Part shown: piece after piece, positions 7,873-17,503 of the stretch
Layout of the letters: each line of letters begins with the position of its first letter
Numbering within the stretch: position 1 is the stretch's first letter
NCBI GenBank assembly: GCA_022566775.1
Contig: JADFIJ010000010.1
Span: forward strand, 1 to 32,231
DNA from: Pseudomonadota bacterium
GTDB lineage: Bacteria; Pseudomonadota; Gammaproteobacteria; Pseudomonadales; Pseudohongiellaceae
Reading direction: 5' to 3'
DNA: 32,231 nt
The notes under the pieces: generated by a model
Told to the model about the DNA's origin: nothing
Seen by the model: only the letters and a program-made list of their open reading frames with translations
Databases searched by the model: none
Program-made: the position numbers and the translations under genes

Positions 7873-9585
7873 GTGAAAAACGTGAGCCTGTTAAAAATGT
7901 GTCTTATGTCTCTGCTGCTGATTCCTGCATTCAGTAATGCGGCCGACAGAGTCGGTGATTTTTCGCTACTGGATCAAGAGGGTAACTACCATGGCATGAG
8001 CTGGTATGACGATCATGCCGCCGTCGCCCTGCTGGTTCAGGCCAATGGCAGCGCTGCCACCGCGGCCGCACTGCCGGCGTTCGATGCCCTTAAAACCACC
8101 TATGACAGCCAGGGTGTAGAGTTCCTCATGATCAACCCAATGGGCGGACAGGACAGAGCGGAATTACAAGCCCAGGTCGCCGAGTACGGTGTTGATATTC
8201 CCGTGCTGGTGGACGATGCTCGGGTTATTTCAGCAGCACTCGGGATTGAGAAAACCGGTGAAGTGCTGATCTTTAATCCCAAGTCTTTCATCGTCGAGTA
8301 TCGCGGTGCCATTGCCGGTCTCGAGGCCGCCATCCAGGAAATTCTGGCAGGTGAGGAAGTCAGCACGCCGTTGCTGGCCGCTAGCGGTGAGGCGGTAACT
8401 TTCCCGGTACAGGCTGCGGTGTCTTACACCCGGGATGTGGCGCCTGTATTGGCGGAGCAATGTGCAAGCTGTCACCGTGAAGGTGGTGTTGCGCCCTTCG
8501 CTATGGACAGCCACACCATGGTGCAAGGCTGGTCACCCATGATTCGGGAAGTGCTGATGACCAAGCGTATGCCGCCGGGTCAGATCGACGCACATGTGGG
8601 GGACTTTGTTAACGACCGTCTGCTTGACGATCAGGATGTTCGTAATATTATTGCCTGGGTCGACGCGGGCGCGGCAAAAGATGGCGATACCGATCCCCTC
8701 GCCGAGCTGACCTGGCCTACTTCCAAGTGGGCGAATGGTGAGCCCGATTTGATTCTGGATATTCCGGCAACCACAGTGCCGGCAACCGGAAATGGTGTTT
8801 TCATCAATACCGAAGTCACCATCGTCATGGACGAAGATCGCTGGTTGCGTGGCAGCCAGATAGTCGCCGGCGACAGGTCAGTGCTCCACCACACGGTTAA
8901 TCGCCTCGATTTTCCTGAGGAGATTGGCACCAGAAGGGGCGGATTTCTGGGCGGTGGTGGTAACCCGGACAAGGCGAGTATCACCGCTTACGTGCCTGGC
9001 GGCACGCCAGACTTGAATCCCCCGGGTGTTGGCGGGCTGATTAAGGCAGGGTCGGTGGTGGCGCTAAATATGCACTACACGCCGAATGGCCGCGAAACCG
9101 TCGATCGCAGTCAACTCGGCTTGTGGTTTTATCCCAAAGGCGAGGAGCCAAAAGAGAGAATGTCCGGCAACTGTGCCTGCATCTTTCCGAATACCTGGAC
9201 CACCATTCCGGCCCACGACCCCAATTTTCAGCAGACAGCCTTCGTGGTGCTGGCAAAAGACGCCGAGCTGTATAGCTTTCTGCCCCACATGCACTTCCGC
9301 GGCAAGTCCATGCGTTTCTACGCAGACTATCCGGATGGCACCCGCGAAGAGCTGATCAACATCGCCAAGTACAATTACAACTGGCAGCTCAGCTATACTT
9401 TCGCGGAGCCAAAATTTGTGCCAGAAGGTACCAAGATCACGGCGGTAGCTGCGTGGGATAACTCGGCACAAAATCCAGCCAATCCCAATCCCGACAGAAA
9501 TGTAGATTGGGGCAATGAAAGCTGGGATGAGATGTTCTTCGGTGCGATGCAGTACAAGTTCACCGGACAGGGTGGGGAAGACTAA
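7873..9585 (+). CDS. Secreted redoxin-cytochrome c-copper monooxygenase (PHM-like) fusion
   Basis: This 570-residue exported protein has a signal peptide (about 1-24, cleavage after SNA). A thioredoxin/AhpC-like domain spans about 25-160 and lacks a CxxC pair. A c-type haem motif CASCH (197-201) follows, and then a C-terminal domain like the type II copper, ascorbate-dependent monooxygenases. Copper ligands visible by family comparison are HH at 339-340 and H401 (NMHYTP) for one site, and HMH (472-474) plus the DEM methionine (553) for the other. Fusion to a cytochrome suggests electrons arrive by haem instead of ascorbate; that is inference, as is any substrate. GTG 7873 was chosen over an in-frame GTG at 7804 because GAGGAG lies 6 bp upstream and the signal peptide starts there. 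A terminator follows at 9599. Confidence 0.82.
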   Translation: MKNVSLLKMCLMSLLLIPAFSNAADRVGDFSLLDQEGNYHGMSWYDDHAAVALLVQANGSAATAAALPAFDALKTTYDSQGVEFLMINPMGGQDRAELQAQVAEYGVDIPVLVDDARVISAALGIEKTGEVLIFNPKSFIVEYRGAIAGLEAAIQEILAGEEVSTPLLAASGEAVTFPVQAAVSYTRDVAPVLAEQCASCHREGGVAPFAMDSHTMVQGWSPMIREVLMTKRMPPGQIDAHVGDFVNDRLLDDQDVRNIIAWVDAGAAKDGDTDPLAELTWPTSKWANGEPDLILDIPATTVPATGNGVFINTEVTIVMDEDRWLRGSQIVAGDRSVLHHTVNRLDFPEEIGTRRGGFLGGGGNPDKASITAYVPGGTPDLNPPGVGGLIKAGSVVALNMHYTPNGRETVDRSQLGLWFYPKGEEPKERMSGNCACIFPNTWTTIPAHDPNFQQTAFVVLAKDAELYSFLPHMHFRGKSMRFYADYPDGTREELINIAKYNYNWQLSYTFAEPKFVPEGTKITAVAAWDNSAQNPANPNPDRNVDWGNESWDEMFFGAMQYKFTGQGGED

Positions 9586-9598
9586 GACTCCTACGCTC

Positions 9599-9637
9599 AA
9601 AAAAACCCGGCCACGTTCTCAGTAGCCGGGTTTTTTT
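9599..9637 (+). terminator. Rho-independent terminator after the monooxygenase gene
   Basis: A perfect stem pairs AAAAAAACCCGGC (9599-9611) with GCCGGGTTTTTTT (9625-9637) around a 13-nt loop. It lies 14 bp after the stop codon, and the run of seven T closes it. The A-run on the left arm means it could also work in the opposite direction. Confidence 0.92.
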
Positions 9638-9755
9638 AGGTTTGAGAAACTTAACCCGGTTAATTCACCAGTACGCTTGAAAATTCGGGTTTCGTGCCTG
9701 TCCAATAGCCTGTTCTCAATATTTACTTCAGTGACACTTTGTACAGTCTTTCGCT

Positions 9756-9877
9756 TGCCTGATTTTCACTTGATCTTTCGTGTTTTGAACGCACATGCTC
9801 GCTCCGACGTAGCTAACGCTACGTTTACGCTCACGAGTCCGCCCAAAACACGAAATCTCGGCGTGAAACTTCAGGCA
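9756..9877. repeat. 122-bp imperfect palindrome (MITE/REP-like)
   Basis: The outer arms TGCCTGATTTTCAC (9756-9769) and GTGAAACTTCAGGCA (9863-9877) are complementary apart from one short bulge. A second pair is TTCGTGTTTT (9777-9786) and AAAACACGAA (9845-9854). The centre folds as ACGTAGC-TAAC-GCTACGT (9807-9824). No ORF of the element is seen. It lies between a terminator and the convergent end of the DUF3237 gene, a typical spot for a small mobile palindrome. Confidence 0.75.
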
Positions 9878-9895
9878 ACAGGTGAAATATCCGGG

Positions 9896-10405
9896 TTAGA
9901 GAATCTGAAATATATCGTAGGCGACCTTGCCCTGGATCTGTTTGCTCTTGCCGATACAGACGATGTGATTCAGCCAGTCGTATTTCTCTGACGCGGTTTG
10001 GAAGATGGGTCGGACCCGCCAGTACAGGCCATTTTCGCCCGGGTGCACGACCCCGGTGTAACTCATGAAGATGATGGCACCATCATCGGTGTCCAGCGTG
10101 ATACGCACATCGAGGCTGGTGTGACCGGAGACCTGTGTTATCCAGTCGGCGCCGCCATCGCGTACTGTGCCCTGGAGGCGCGGGCCGCCAAATGTGCCAC
10201 CGGTAACCGGGGCGATACTGGTGTGACCGGCGTCGAGTTGCGCAGCCACATCCAGCGACAATTCCATTAAAAACTCTGATTCGAGTGCGCTTGCTGCGGT
10301 TTGGGCGGTTGCCATGGTGCTTGCTCCTACAGAGGCCGCTGCCAATGCAGTCGCGCCAAGTTTGGTAAATTCTCTGCGGCTTAAAGATCTCTTATTATCG
10401 CTCAT
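9896..10405 (-). CDS. Tat-exported DUF3237 protein
   Basis: This protein of about 169 residues begins with a twin-arginine signal: SRREFTK (residues 9-15) followed by an alanine-rich hydrophobic stretch and a likely AxA cleavage near residue 34. The mature part matches DUF3237, a small beta-barrel family of unknown function, with GGTFGGPRLQGTV, GADW and the LDVRITLDTDDGAIIFMSYTG strand pattern. Start 10405 was chosen over 10435 because the Tat motif then lies near the N-terminus and GGAG precedes it. It is 71 bp downstream of the RND transporter gene on the same strand and may be co-transcribed. Tat export suggests the protein folds before export, but no cofactor motif is seen. Confidence 0.85.
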   Translation of the reverse strand: MSDNKRSLSRREFTKLGATALAAASVGASTMATAQTAASALESEFLMELSLDVAAQLDAGHTSIAPVTGGTFGGPRLQGTVRDGGADWITQVSGHTSLDVRITLDTDDGAIIFMSYTGVVHPGENGLYWRVRPIFQTASEKYDWLNHIVCIGKSKQIQGKVAYDIFQIL

Positions 10406-10476
10406 TCCAGTGCTCCATAAATAGTTTGTCCCCATGCCAGGGTCTCATTGTAGGGTCTCATGATAGGTCCAATAGA

Positions 10477-12792
10477 TCAGGATGTCATCGCTTCTGACTT
10501 AAAGCGATTGTCGAATCGTCGCAGGATGGTAGGCAAGTAGAGCAAGTCGAGTACCAGGGCCAGCACTACGATCGGTACCAACAGTTTTGCCGCCTGTTGA
10601 AAATACAGGGTGCTGGCCCCAATCAGGATGGTGGTGCCCAATGCCAGCACCAGGGTTGTAATGCTGAGTGCCGGGCCTGCCGTCTTTATTGCATGATTGA
10701 TGGAGCTGGCCTTGTCGGCGCCATCTCTTCTGCTTTCCAGGTAGTGAGTAAGGATGTGCACGGTGTCGTCAACCACCAGCCCAATGCTGATGCTGAACAA
10801 CATCATCACAAAAGGATCCAGTTGTCCCACAAACAGCGCCCACATTCCAAAAACCATGGTTGCAGGCAGTAGATTTGGAATCACGCTCAATATGCCAAAA
10901 TAGACACTGCGCAGTCCGACGATGAGGCTCAGTGTAATCAGTACCAGGCTCAGGCTATAACCCTGCAACAATTCGATGGTAACCAATTCGTCCATACGCG
11001 CGAACAGCAGTATGCCGCTGCCGTGAATCAATTCCGCGTCTGGAAAATCTTCGTTGAACTTGCGTGTGATCTGCTCGTCAAGGTCGATGAGTTCCTGATT
11101 CGATATTGGCGTGGCGTTGACAAACAAATTCAGTAAGGAAAAATCTGCGTTGATAAAGCCAAACAGTGGGAAATCTTCACTCTGCGCCAAGCCATAGCTC
11201 AGCAGATGATTTGTCACCGTCGATTTGTCATCCGGCAGGCGGTAGAACGCCTCATCGTCCTGGTGTTGCACACGATTGACAGTCTTCAATACGTCGACAA
11301 TACTGGCGACCGATTCCACATGCGCCTGCTGGTCCAGCCAGGCGCTGAAGCGTTCAACTCGGCTGAGGAATTCCGGCTCGATTGCCGCCTCACTGCCCAG
11401 CGCATCGATCCCATAAGTAAGCGCGGGACCCCGATTAAGGCGTTGGCTCACCTCCTCGTAATACTGCTTGATGTCGGCATCCGTGGCGATGAAATCCAGG
11501 CGATTGAAATCGGTCTCGTTGAGGGGCAGCAGCATGATCGTCAGTACCGCGAAGGTGGTGCATGACCAGAATATGGGTTTGTCATGGCGTTCCGTGAATT
11601 CCATGAGTTTTTGCAGCGTCTCGTGTAAAAATGGCGAGTCCGCGGGATCGGCTGCCGCCATGACTTTTGAAAACCTGATGAGCAAGGCGGGCAGTATCAG
11701 CAGGGTCAGTACGTAGGCGAATACTATACCCATGGCCACGATCTGACCGAAATCCTGTATCGCCGGTGATGAAGACATATTCAGCGAAGAGAAGCCGATG
11801 GCGGTGGTCAGGGCAGCCAGTGTGATGGGTTGAAAGTTATAGCTAACACTGTGCTCCATGGCCGCCGTTTTTTTCTGGCCCCTGTGTAGGGCCTGTTTAT
11901 AGATGGAGATGATATGCACGCTGTTGGCTACGGATATCATCACCACCACCAGGGGCGCAATGATGGAGATGGTATTGAAGGAGAAGCCAAGAAAACCCAA
12001 GGTGCCGATGGTGCACAACAGCGTGAAAACAGTGTGAGTGAGTATGCAGACAGCCAGTGTGGCGGACTTGAAGCAATAACAAATAACCGCGACACAGGTG
12101 AGTATGATAAGAGGCAGAAGACTGGTGAGATCATCGATCATGGCCTCCTGGCTGGACTGTTCCAGCAGGACCTCGCCATTTGCGTGAATGCCTACCTGGG
12201 GATTTGAGGCGCGCAGTTCATCCCGTAGCTGCAACACGGCATTCGCAATTTCCAGGCGTTGGCGGGAGTCGGCGTCTTTTGCATCCAGTACCACTATCGC
12301 GAAGGTGAGGCTGGCATCTTCTGACAGCAGGTTTGCGGTTAACAGTCTGTCATTAACAGCCGTAGCGGCGAGAGCGTCTAATTCCTCCGGTGAATAGTCA
12401 GTCAGGGGATTAGTAAACAGGCGTTGCCGGGTTTCCGGAGAATAGTAATCGATTAGTGAGGTGAGCCGCGTCGCATTGGGAATCGCCTTATACCCGTCTC
12501 TCAGTTCTGCGATCGCATCCAGCACAGCTTTACTGAACACGGAATCATCTTCGATTGCGATAAAGGCGAAGTTGATCTCGACGGCACTGGGAAATTCCGC
12601 CTCCAGTCTGTCCAGTTCCTCCAGGTAGGGATCGCTGCGAGTCAGCAAGGCCCCCAGCGAGGTGTCGAAACTGCTGCGAAGAATCCCGCTTGCCAGCACC
12701 AGGGTGAAGAGACAGGCGGCGAGAGTTAGTAATTTGCGATAGCCGACAGTGAACTCGGCGACCTTGAGGGATAGAGTTTTTTGTCCTTGCAT
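10477..12792 (-). CDS. MMPL/SSD-type RND transporter
   Basis: This 771-residue protein has the tandem layout of the RND superfamily, MMPL subtype: one N-terminal helix (20-38), a large periplasmic loop (about 40-220), a membrane block (about 222-390), a second isolated helix (about 405-425), a second loop, and a C-terminal block (about 615-760). The GLVVDDTVHILTHYLESRR stretch in the second block is the conserved acidic proton-relay helix of the family. No membrane-fusion or outer-membrane gene is adjacent, which fits MMPL-like exporters of lipids or hopanoids better than tripartite drug pumps. Substrate unknown. It diverges from the DUF2339 gene across 130 bp. Confidence 0.87.
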   Translation of the reverse strand: MQGQKTLSLKVAEFTVGYRKLLTLAACLFTLVLASGILRSSFDTSLGALLTRSDPYLEELDRLEAEFPSAVEINFAFIAIEDDSVFSKAVLDAIAELRDGYKAIPNATRLTSLIDYYSPETRQRLFTNPLTDYSPEELDALAATAVNDRLLTANLLSEDASLTFAIVVLDAKDADSRQRLEIANAVLQLRDELRASNPQVGIHANGEVLLEQSSQEAMIDDLTSLLPLIILTCVAVICYCFKSATLAVCILTHTVFTLLCTIGTLGFLGFSFNTISIIAPLVVVMISVANSVHIISIYKQALHRGQKKTAAMEHSVSYNFQPITLAALTTAIGFSSLNMSSSPAIQDFGQIVAMGIVFAYVLTLLILPALLIRFSKVMAAADPADSPFLHETLQKLMEFTERHDKPIFWSCTTFAVLTIMLLPLNETDFNRLDFIATDADIKQYYEEVSQRLNRGPALTYGIDALGSEAAIEPEFLSRVERFSAWLDQQAHVESVASIVDVLKTVNRVQHQDDEAFYRLPDDKSTVTNHLLSYGLAQSEDFPLFGFINADFSLLNLFVNATPISNQELIDLDEQITRKFNEDFPDAELIHGSGILLFARMDELVTIELLQGYSLSLVLITLSLIVGLRSVYFGILSVIPNLLPATMVFGMWALFVGQLDPFVMMLFSISIGLVVDDTVHILTHYLESRRDGADKASSINHAIKTAGPALSITTLVLALGTTILIGASTLYFQQAAKLLVPIVVLALVLDLLYLPTILRRFDNRFKSEAMTS

Positions 12793-12922
12793 TCAGCAGT
12801 TTACTCGGCTGGAGATTGCTTCTATTCTCATCTTAATCTAATCGCCCGATTCCTGGTATCGACAATATGCCAACTCAACAGCTTTTACACCTCAATTCAT
12901 CTCCATTGCATCGAGCGTTGAT

Positions 12923-15619
12923 ATGCTGGCGTTAATGGCCACGCTTGTAGTGCTCGCACTGATCCTGGGTTCGGTACTGGGCTGGGTCGCGTTCTTTAAA
13001 CTTAATTCACTGCTTAAAGATGTGGCCACGCTGCGAAAAAATATGCAGAACATACTGCATAGAATCGAAAATCTTGGCGGCGTAGCCCCGGCCGCGATAG
13101 CTCCTGAGCATGGGATGCAGGAGCCGCCCCATATCTCGGAAGATTTGCAGGTGACTGTGGCAGACGCCGGTGCCGTTCTCAAGTCGGCAGCCGTCATGGA
13201 AAATGTCTGGACTGGTGACAACGAAACCACGGTGGAGGTTTCCGCGAGTCCGAATCTTGACTCACAGTTGCCTGGACAAAGCACAGCCGACCTGGTTTCC
13301 CGCTTGAAAGATCAGTGGATGATTTGGCTGGGCGGTATTTCTATCGGTCTCTCGGGTATCTTCATGGTGCGATATTCGATCGAACAGGGCTTGCTGGGAC
13401 CTGCCGCCAGAGTCATGCTGAGTCTGGGTGCCGCGCTCGCGCTACATGCCCTGGCAGAATTTGGGCGGCGCCGCAACGTGTCTCAGTACCAGGCGCTCGC
13501 GGCACTGGCGGGCGGGGCCAGTATTATTCTCTATGCCGCACTATTGGCTGCGTTAAATCTCTACAGCCTTATCTCTCCTGTGCCTGCTTTTGTGGCTCTG
13601 GCCATGGTTTCAATGGCCACACTAGCGCTAGCGGTATTGCATGGCCCAGTGCTGGCCATATTAGGGATACTTGGCGCTTATGCAATTCCATTGCTGGTGG
13701 AAACCGGCAATGACAGCATTCTTGGTCTGTACATTTATTCTCTCATCATTACATCTGCGGCAATTCTGTTAATGCAGCATGTTTATAGGAGCTGGCTCTG
13801 GGGTTATATGCTGCTGGGATCATTCGGCTGGTGGTTTGTTTCGCTGACAATCGATGCTGCGGACGGCTACAGAGGCTACTACCTGGCGGCGTTGGCCTAT
13901 ATCTACCTCGCGCTTCCACTTTGGGATTGGCTGCTCAATAAGCCGGATCGAGGCTTTTCAGAGTCACACGATGCGGGCGATAAGATTCAGGGCTATCACA
14001 TCAGCCAGGCCCCGGTGTTTCGTTCCCTGCTGTTGATAGTCCTGGCTTTTGGGATATCGATAATAGTCGAAGCCTCGGCCAGTTCTGCAATTTTTTATTG
14101 GACGCCACTGGTTGGCTTGTTGATCATTGCTGCAGGTCATCATGGCGATCTGTATAAGCTGGCATTGGCCTCTCTGGTCATCCAGCTTATCGCCTGGCTG
14201 AGCCTGGGACTAACTTTTGACGACGGCATAAAACTCCAGGGCTTGATCGGTCCGGATCAGTTTGATTTCCTTATCTATGCACTGTGGATGACATTTGTCT
14301 ACAGTGCACTCTCCCTGCGCAATCTCAATCTTGGATCCAATGAGAATGCCTGGTTTGCGCTCGCTGTAATTTCACCTCTGGCCTGGTTATCCCTTTGTTA
14401 TTTACTCGTCACCGATCTGTCTCAGTCGATCTACTGGGGGGCGCTGTCGGTAATACTCGGCGTATTCTATCTGTCCATTGCGCTCTGGCGTCTTCGTAAG
14501 GGAGAATTGACAGCAGCACTGCGCAGTACCGATCAGGAACAGGACATGTTCGTGGTGTGGTTAATTCTGGCAGGGCATTTCGCTTACTCCCTGGCAGTCG
14601 CCATAATGTTCCGGGAGGCGGGCCTGACGCTGGCACTGTCGGCCCAATTACTATCCATAGCCTGGGTGATACATCGCTTCGATCTCCCGCACATGAATCT
14701 GCTGTTGAAGTTAGTACTGGCCGTCGTTGTTATCCGCTTAACACTCAACCCATGGTTGCTGATGTATTCCGCAGACCTGCACTGGTCTCTTTGGACCTAC
14801 GGTGGTGCGACGGTATTTTGCGGGCTTGCGACGTGGCGATTAAGAGGCAACGAGCCACTACAGAAATGGTTGGAGGCAGCCACGCTACACCTGTTCGTAC
14901 TTACCCTGTGGGCAGAGACTCGTTACTGGTTATATGATGGCGAGATATTCAGGCAGCAAGTGGAACTGATGGAATTTGCGATTAACACGGCACTGTGGTC
15001 ATCACTTGCTTTAGTCTACTACCAGCGTCACAAGGTCAGCCAAAATCTAAAAATATTCTACCTGTATGCCTCAAGAATTTTGCTGGCATTGGCGCTAGCC
15101 AGCTACCTCGTGGTGTTATTTCCCCTCAATCCACTATGGTCGGGTCAGCAAGTTTCGGCGACACCGATTCTTAATATTCTGTTGCTAGCCTATGGATTTC
15201 CAGTTGTAATCAGCCTGCTTCTTTACCGTTTCTATGATGCCGACATCAGACGAATGCTTGGGATAACTTTTGGCCTGTCGGCGTTTATTTTCATCTCTCT
15301 GGAAATTCGTCATCTCTGGCAGGGGGCCTTGGACATCACTCTAACAACAGGCAATGGTGAACTCTATACCTACACGATTGTTTGGTTGCTGATGGCAGTC
15401 GCCTGTCTACTCGCCGGTTCTATCCATTTCGGAAACTCCGTGTACAGGGCAGGTTTTGGCCTGATGATGGGGGTTATTGGTAAGATATTTTTGTTCGATA
15501 TGGCCGGACTGGAAGGTTTGCTCAGGGTGGCATCGTTTATGGGCTTGGGCCTGAGTCTGTTGGGACTGGCCTACCTCTATCAACACTTCAACCTGTCACC
15601 CAAAAGCAATGAATCTTAG
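12923..15619 (+). CDS. DUF2339 multi-pass membrane protein
   Basis: This 898-residue protein has a first membrane helix at about 5-25, a coiled-coil-prone stretch (about 28-55) and a soluble linker to residue 130. The DUF2339 entry motif QWMIWLGGISIGLSGIFMVR follows, then more than twenty hydrophobic segments to the C-terminus. The family is widespread in proteobacteria and has no settled function. Length matches the family. The start has a weak ribosome-binding region, and an ATG 12 bp further in is possible. It converges on finR with 49 bp between the stops. Confidence 0.85.
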   Translation: MLALMATLVVLALILGSVLGWVAFFKLNSLLKDVATLRKNMQNILHRIENLGGVAPAAIAPEHGMQEPPHISEDLQVTVADAGAVLKSAAVMENVWTGDNETTVEVSASPNLDSQLPGQSTADLVSRLKDQWMIWLGGISIGLSGIFMVRYSIEQGLLGPAARVMLSLGAALALHALAEFGRRRNVSQYQALAALAGGASIILYAALLAALNLYSLISPVPAFVALAMVSMATLALAVLHGPVLAILGILGAYAIPLLVETGNDSILGLYIYSLIITSAAILLMQHVYRSWLWGYMLLGSFGWWFVSLTIDAADGYRGYYLAALAYIYLALPLWDWLLNKPDRGFSESHDAGDKIQGYHISQAPVFRSLLLIVLAFGISIIVEASASSAIFYWTPLVGLLIIAAGHHGDLYKLALASLVIQLIAWLSLGLTFDDGIKLQGLIGPDQFDFLIYALWMTFVYSALSLRNLNLGSNENAWFALAVISPLAWLSLCYLLVTDLSQSIYWGALSVILGVFYLSIALWRLRKGELTAALRSTDQEQDMFVVWLILAGHFAYSLAVAIMFREAGLTLALSAQLLSIAWVIHRFDLPHMNLLLKLVLAVVVIRLTLNPWLLMYSADLHWSLWTYGGATVFCGLATWRLRGNEPLQKWLEAATLHLFVLTLWAETRYWLYDGEIFRQQVELMEFAINTALWSSLALVYYQRHKVSQNLKIFYLYASRILLALALASYLVVLFPLNPLWSGQQVSATPILNILLLAYGFPVVISLLLYRFYDADIRRMLGITFGLSAFIFISLEIRHLWQGALDITLTTGNGELYTYTIVWLLMAVACLLAGSIHFGNSVYRAGFGLMMGVIGKIFLFDMAGLEGLLRVASFMGLGLSLLGLAYLYQHFNLSPKSNES

Positions 15620-15668
15620 CCAGCACTGAGACAACACGGTTAACGCGTTGCATTATTGCCTGGGCAAT

Positions 15669-16550
15669 TCAAATGGTATTTTGACAATATTCCATCCAGC
15701 TGCGCACAGCATTGCTGAGATATTTTTGTCGATGCAAGATAAAGTAAAACTTGCGCCTCCAGTTTCTGTGCGGCGCCGAAAGCTGCACCAATGACCCACG
15801 CCTGAAGGCTTCTTCCAGGGTAATTTTCGACAGGCAACCGATACCAAGCCCCTTCTCGACGGCGCGCTTGATCGCTTCCGTGTGTTGTAATTCCAGTCGC
15901 AGCTCGAGTTTGGAAAGTATGCCGGCCATCGCCCGATCGAATGCCTGACGCGTACCCGAGCCCTGTTCTCGAACGATCCACCTGGCCGCCAGCAGATCCG
16001 CATCGCTGAGTTGGGGGTTTCGGGCCAGGGGGTGGTCGGGGGCGCAAAACAAGGCGAGTTCATCGTCGCGCCACTGGCGTACATCCAGGTCCGCCTCCTG
16101 TAATTCACCCTCCACCAGGCCGATATCCAGCTCAAAGTTGCGCACCTTGGCGGCGATCGCCGCCGTATTCTCTACATCCAGCTCGATTCGGGCGGCGGGG
16201 TACCGCTGCATGAACTTTGCCATTATCTCCACGACCAGGTAATTGCCGATGGTGAGTGTGGCACCCACCTTGAGCTGGGCAACTTCACTGTGTTGGGTCA
16301 GGATGCTCTCCAACTCCTCGGCTCGGGATATCAGTGCCAATGCTTTTGGGCGCAGGGCGATGCCCTGCTCATTTAATTGCAGGCGCTTGCCGATGCGATC
16401 GAACAATTTCACATCGAAGCGTTTTTCCAGCTCCTTCAGCGCCGTACTGGCGGCGGACTGGGACATCGCTAAATCAACGGCGGCATGGCTGACATTCTCA
16501 TGATTTGCCACCGCCAGGAACACCTGAAGTTGTTTGAGGGTGAAGCGCAT
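15669..16550 (-). CDS. finR: LysR-type regulator, FinR-like
   Basis: This 293-residue LysR-type regulator has an N-terminal winged helix-turn-helix (about 18-41, VSHAAVDLAMSQSAASTALKELE) and a periplasmic-binding-like effector domain. It is divergent from fpr, and its N-terminus (MRFTLKQLQVFLAVA) closely resembles FinR. In Pseudomonas putida FinR activates fprA in response to superoxide and related stress. Carrying that function over is inference from synteny plus similarity. The 105-bp divergent gap holds a TATCTA/TAGATA palindrome touching its start codon, which could serve autorepression. Full length; start ATG is complementary to 16548-16550. Confidence 0.85.
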   Translation of the reverse strand: MRFTLKQLQVFLAVANHENVSHAAVDLAMSQSAASTALKELEKRFDVKLFDRIGKRLQLNEQGIALRPKALALISRAEELESILTQHSEVAQLKVGATLTIGNYLVVEIMAKFMQRYPAARIELDVENTAAIAAKVRNFELDIGLVEGELQEADLDVRQWRDDELALFCAPDHPLARNPQLSDADLLAARWIVREQGSGTRQAFDRAMAGILSKLELRLELQHTEAIKRAVEKGLGIGCLSKITLEEAFRRGSLVQLSAPHRNWRRKFYFILHRQKYLSNAVRSWMEYCQNTI

Positions 16551-16655
16551 ATCTATAAACTAGATAAAATATATTTAAATAATCAATTTTACAGATATAG
16601 TAGGAGAATCATACACTGCACGCAATCGAATTCGAGTATTTTAGGAGAATCCGCA
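16550..16655. promoter_or_regulatory. Divergent finR/fpr control region
   Basis: This AT-rich gap holds the palindrome TATCTA-TAAAC-TAGATA (16550-16566), a T-N11-A-type LysR box candidate that abuts the finR start. A TAGGAG ribosome-binding site for fpr lies at 16642-16647, 8 bp before GTG 16656. No confident -35/-10 pair could be chosen in the AT-rich tract. Confidence 0.5.
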
Positions 16656-17426
16656 GTGACCAGCCTTTCGATCCAGAGCGTTACCGATGTCCATCACTGG
16701 AATGACTCCCTGTTCAGTTTCAAAACCACCCGAGATAGATCGCTGCGATTCGAAAATGGGCACTTCGTCATGTTGGGTATGCAGGTGGAAGGCAAACCAC
16801 TGCTGCGGGCGTATAGCATTGCCAGCCCCAACTACGATGAAGAACTGGAATTTCTGAGTATCAAAGTGCCGGATGGTGCGCTGACCTCCCGTCTGCAGAA
16901 TATCCAGGTCGGCGATGAGGTCTTCGTCAGCAGCAAGCCCACCGGTACCCTGGTGCTCGACCACCTGTTGGCAGGCAGACACCTCTACCTGATTAGCACC
17001 GGCACGGGTATCGCTCCCTTTATCAGCATCATTCAAGACCCATCGGTTTACGAAAGATTCGATAAGATAATTGTTAGCCATGGCGTTCGCTATGTTGCCG
17101 AACTGGCTTACCGGAAGTTCATCTGCGAACAATTGCCCAGGAATGAATTTTTTGGCGAAGACGTTAAACAGAAATTGATTTACTACCCAACCGTGACCAG
17201 GGAAAAATTCAAAACCCGAGGACGCCTGACCGAATTGATGTCGTCCGGTAAACTGTTCTCCGACATCGGCCTGAATCAACCGGACCCTTCCCAGGATCGT
17301 TTCATGATTTGTGGCAGTCCCGCCATGCTTAGGGATACCTGTCAACTATTGAATGATTGGAGTTTCGAGGAATCACGCCAGGGCCATAAGGGACACTACG
17401 TAGTCGAGCGTGCATTCGTAGCATGA
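16656..17426 (+). CDS. fpr: Ferredoxin/flavodoxin-NADP+ reductase
   Basis: This 256-residue flavoprotein moves electrons between NADP(H) and ferredoxin or flavodoxin in the cytosol. The FAD-binding RAYS motif is at 51-54, the NADP-binding STGTGIAPF at about 114-122, a CGSPAML motif lies near the C-terminus, and the chain ends in the ERAFVA tail typical of the gammaproteobacterial subclass. GTG 16656 was chosen because homologs begin with this segment (MTSLSIQ...VHHWNDSLFSFKTTR) and TAGGAG lies just upstream. The frame is open further upstream, but that part runs through the finR promoter. The pairing with finR supports a role in oxidative stress. Confidence 0.93.
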   Translation: MTSLSIQSVTDVHHWNDSLFSFKTTRDRSLRFENGHFVMLGMQVEGKPLLRAYSIASPNYDEELEFLSIKVPDGALTSRLQNIQVGDEVFVSSKPTGTLVLDHLLAGRHLYLISTGTGIAPFISIIQDPSVYERFDKIIVSHGVRYVAELAYRKFICEQLPRNEFFGEDVKQKLIYYPTVTREKFKTRGRLTELMSSGKLFSDIGLNQPDPSQDRFMICGSPAMLRDTCQLLNDWSFEESRQGHKGHYVVERAFVA

Positions 17427-17503
17427 AAAAGGGCAGCAAGGAATTTTTGATATTCTTTCTAAGGTGATTTGCGAATGCACGGCCAAACGTGCAGAATCTC
17501 CGA

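Noticed and set aside
16485-16655. Upstream extension of fpr into the finR promoter
   Set aside because: Homologs begin at the GTG at 16656, and the extension overlaps the divergent gene and AT-rich control region.
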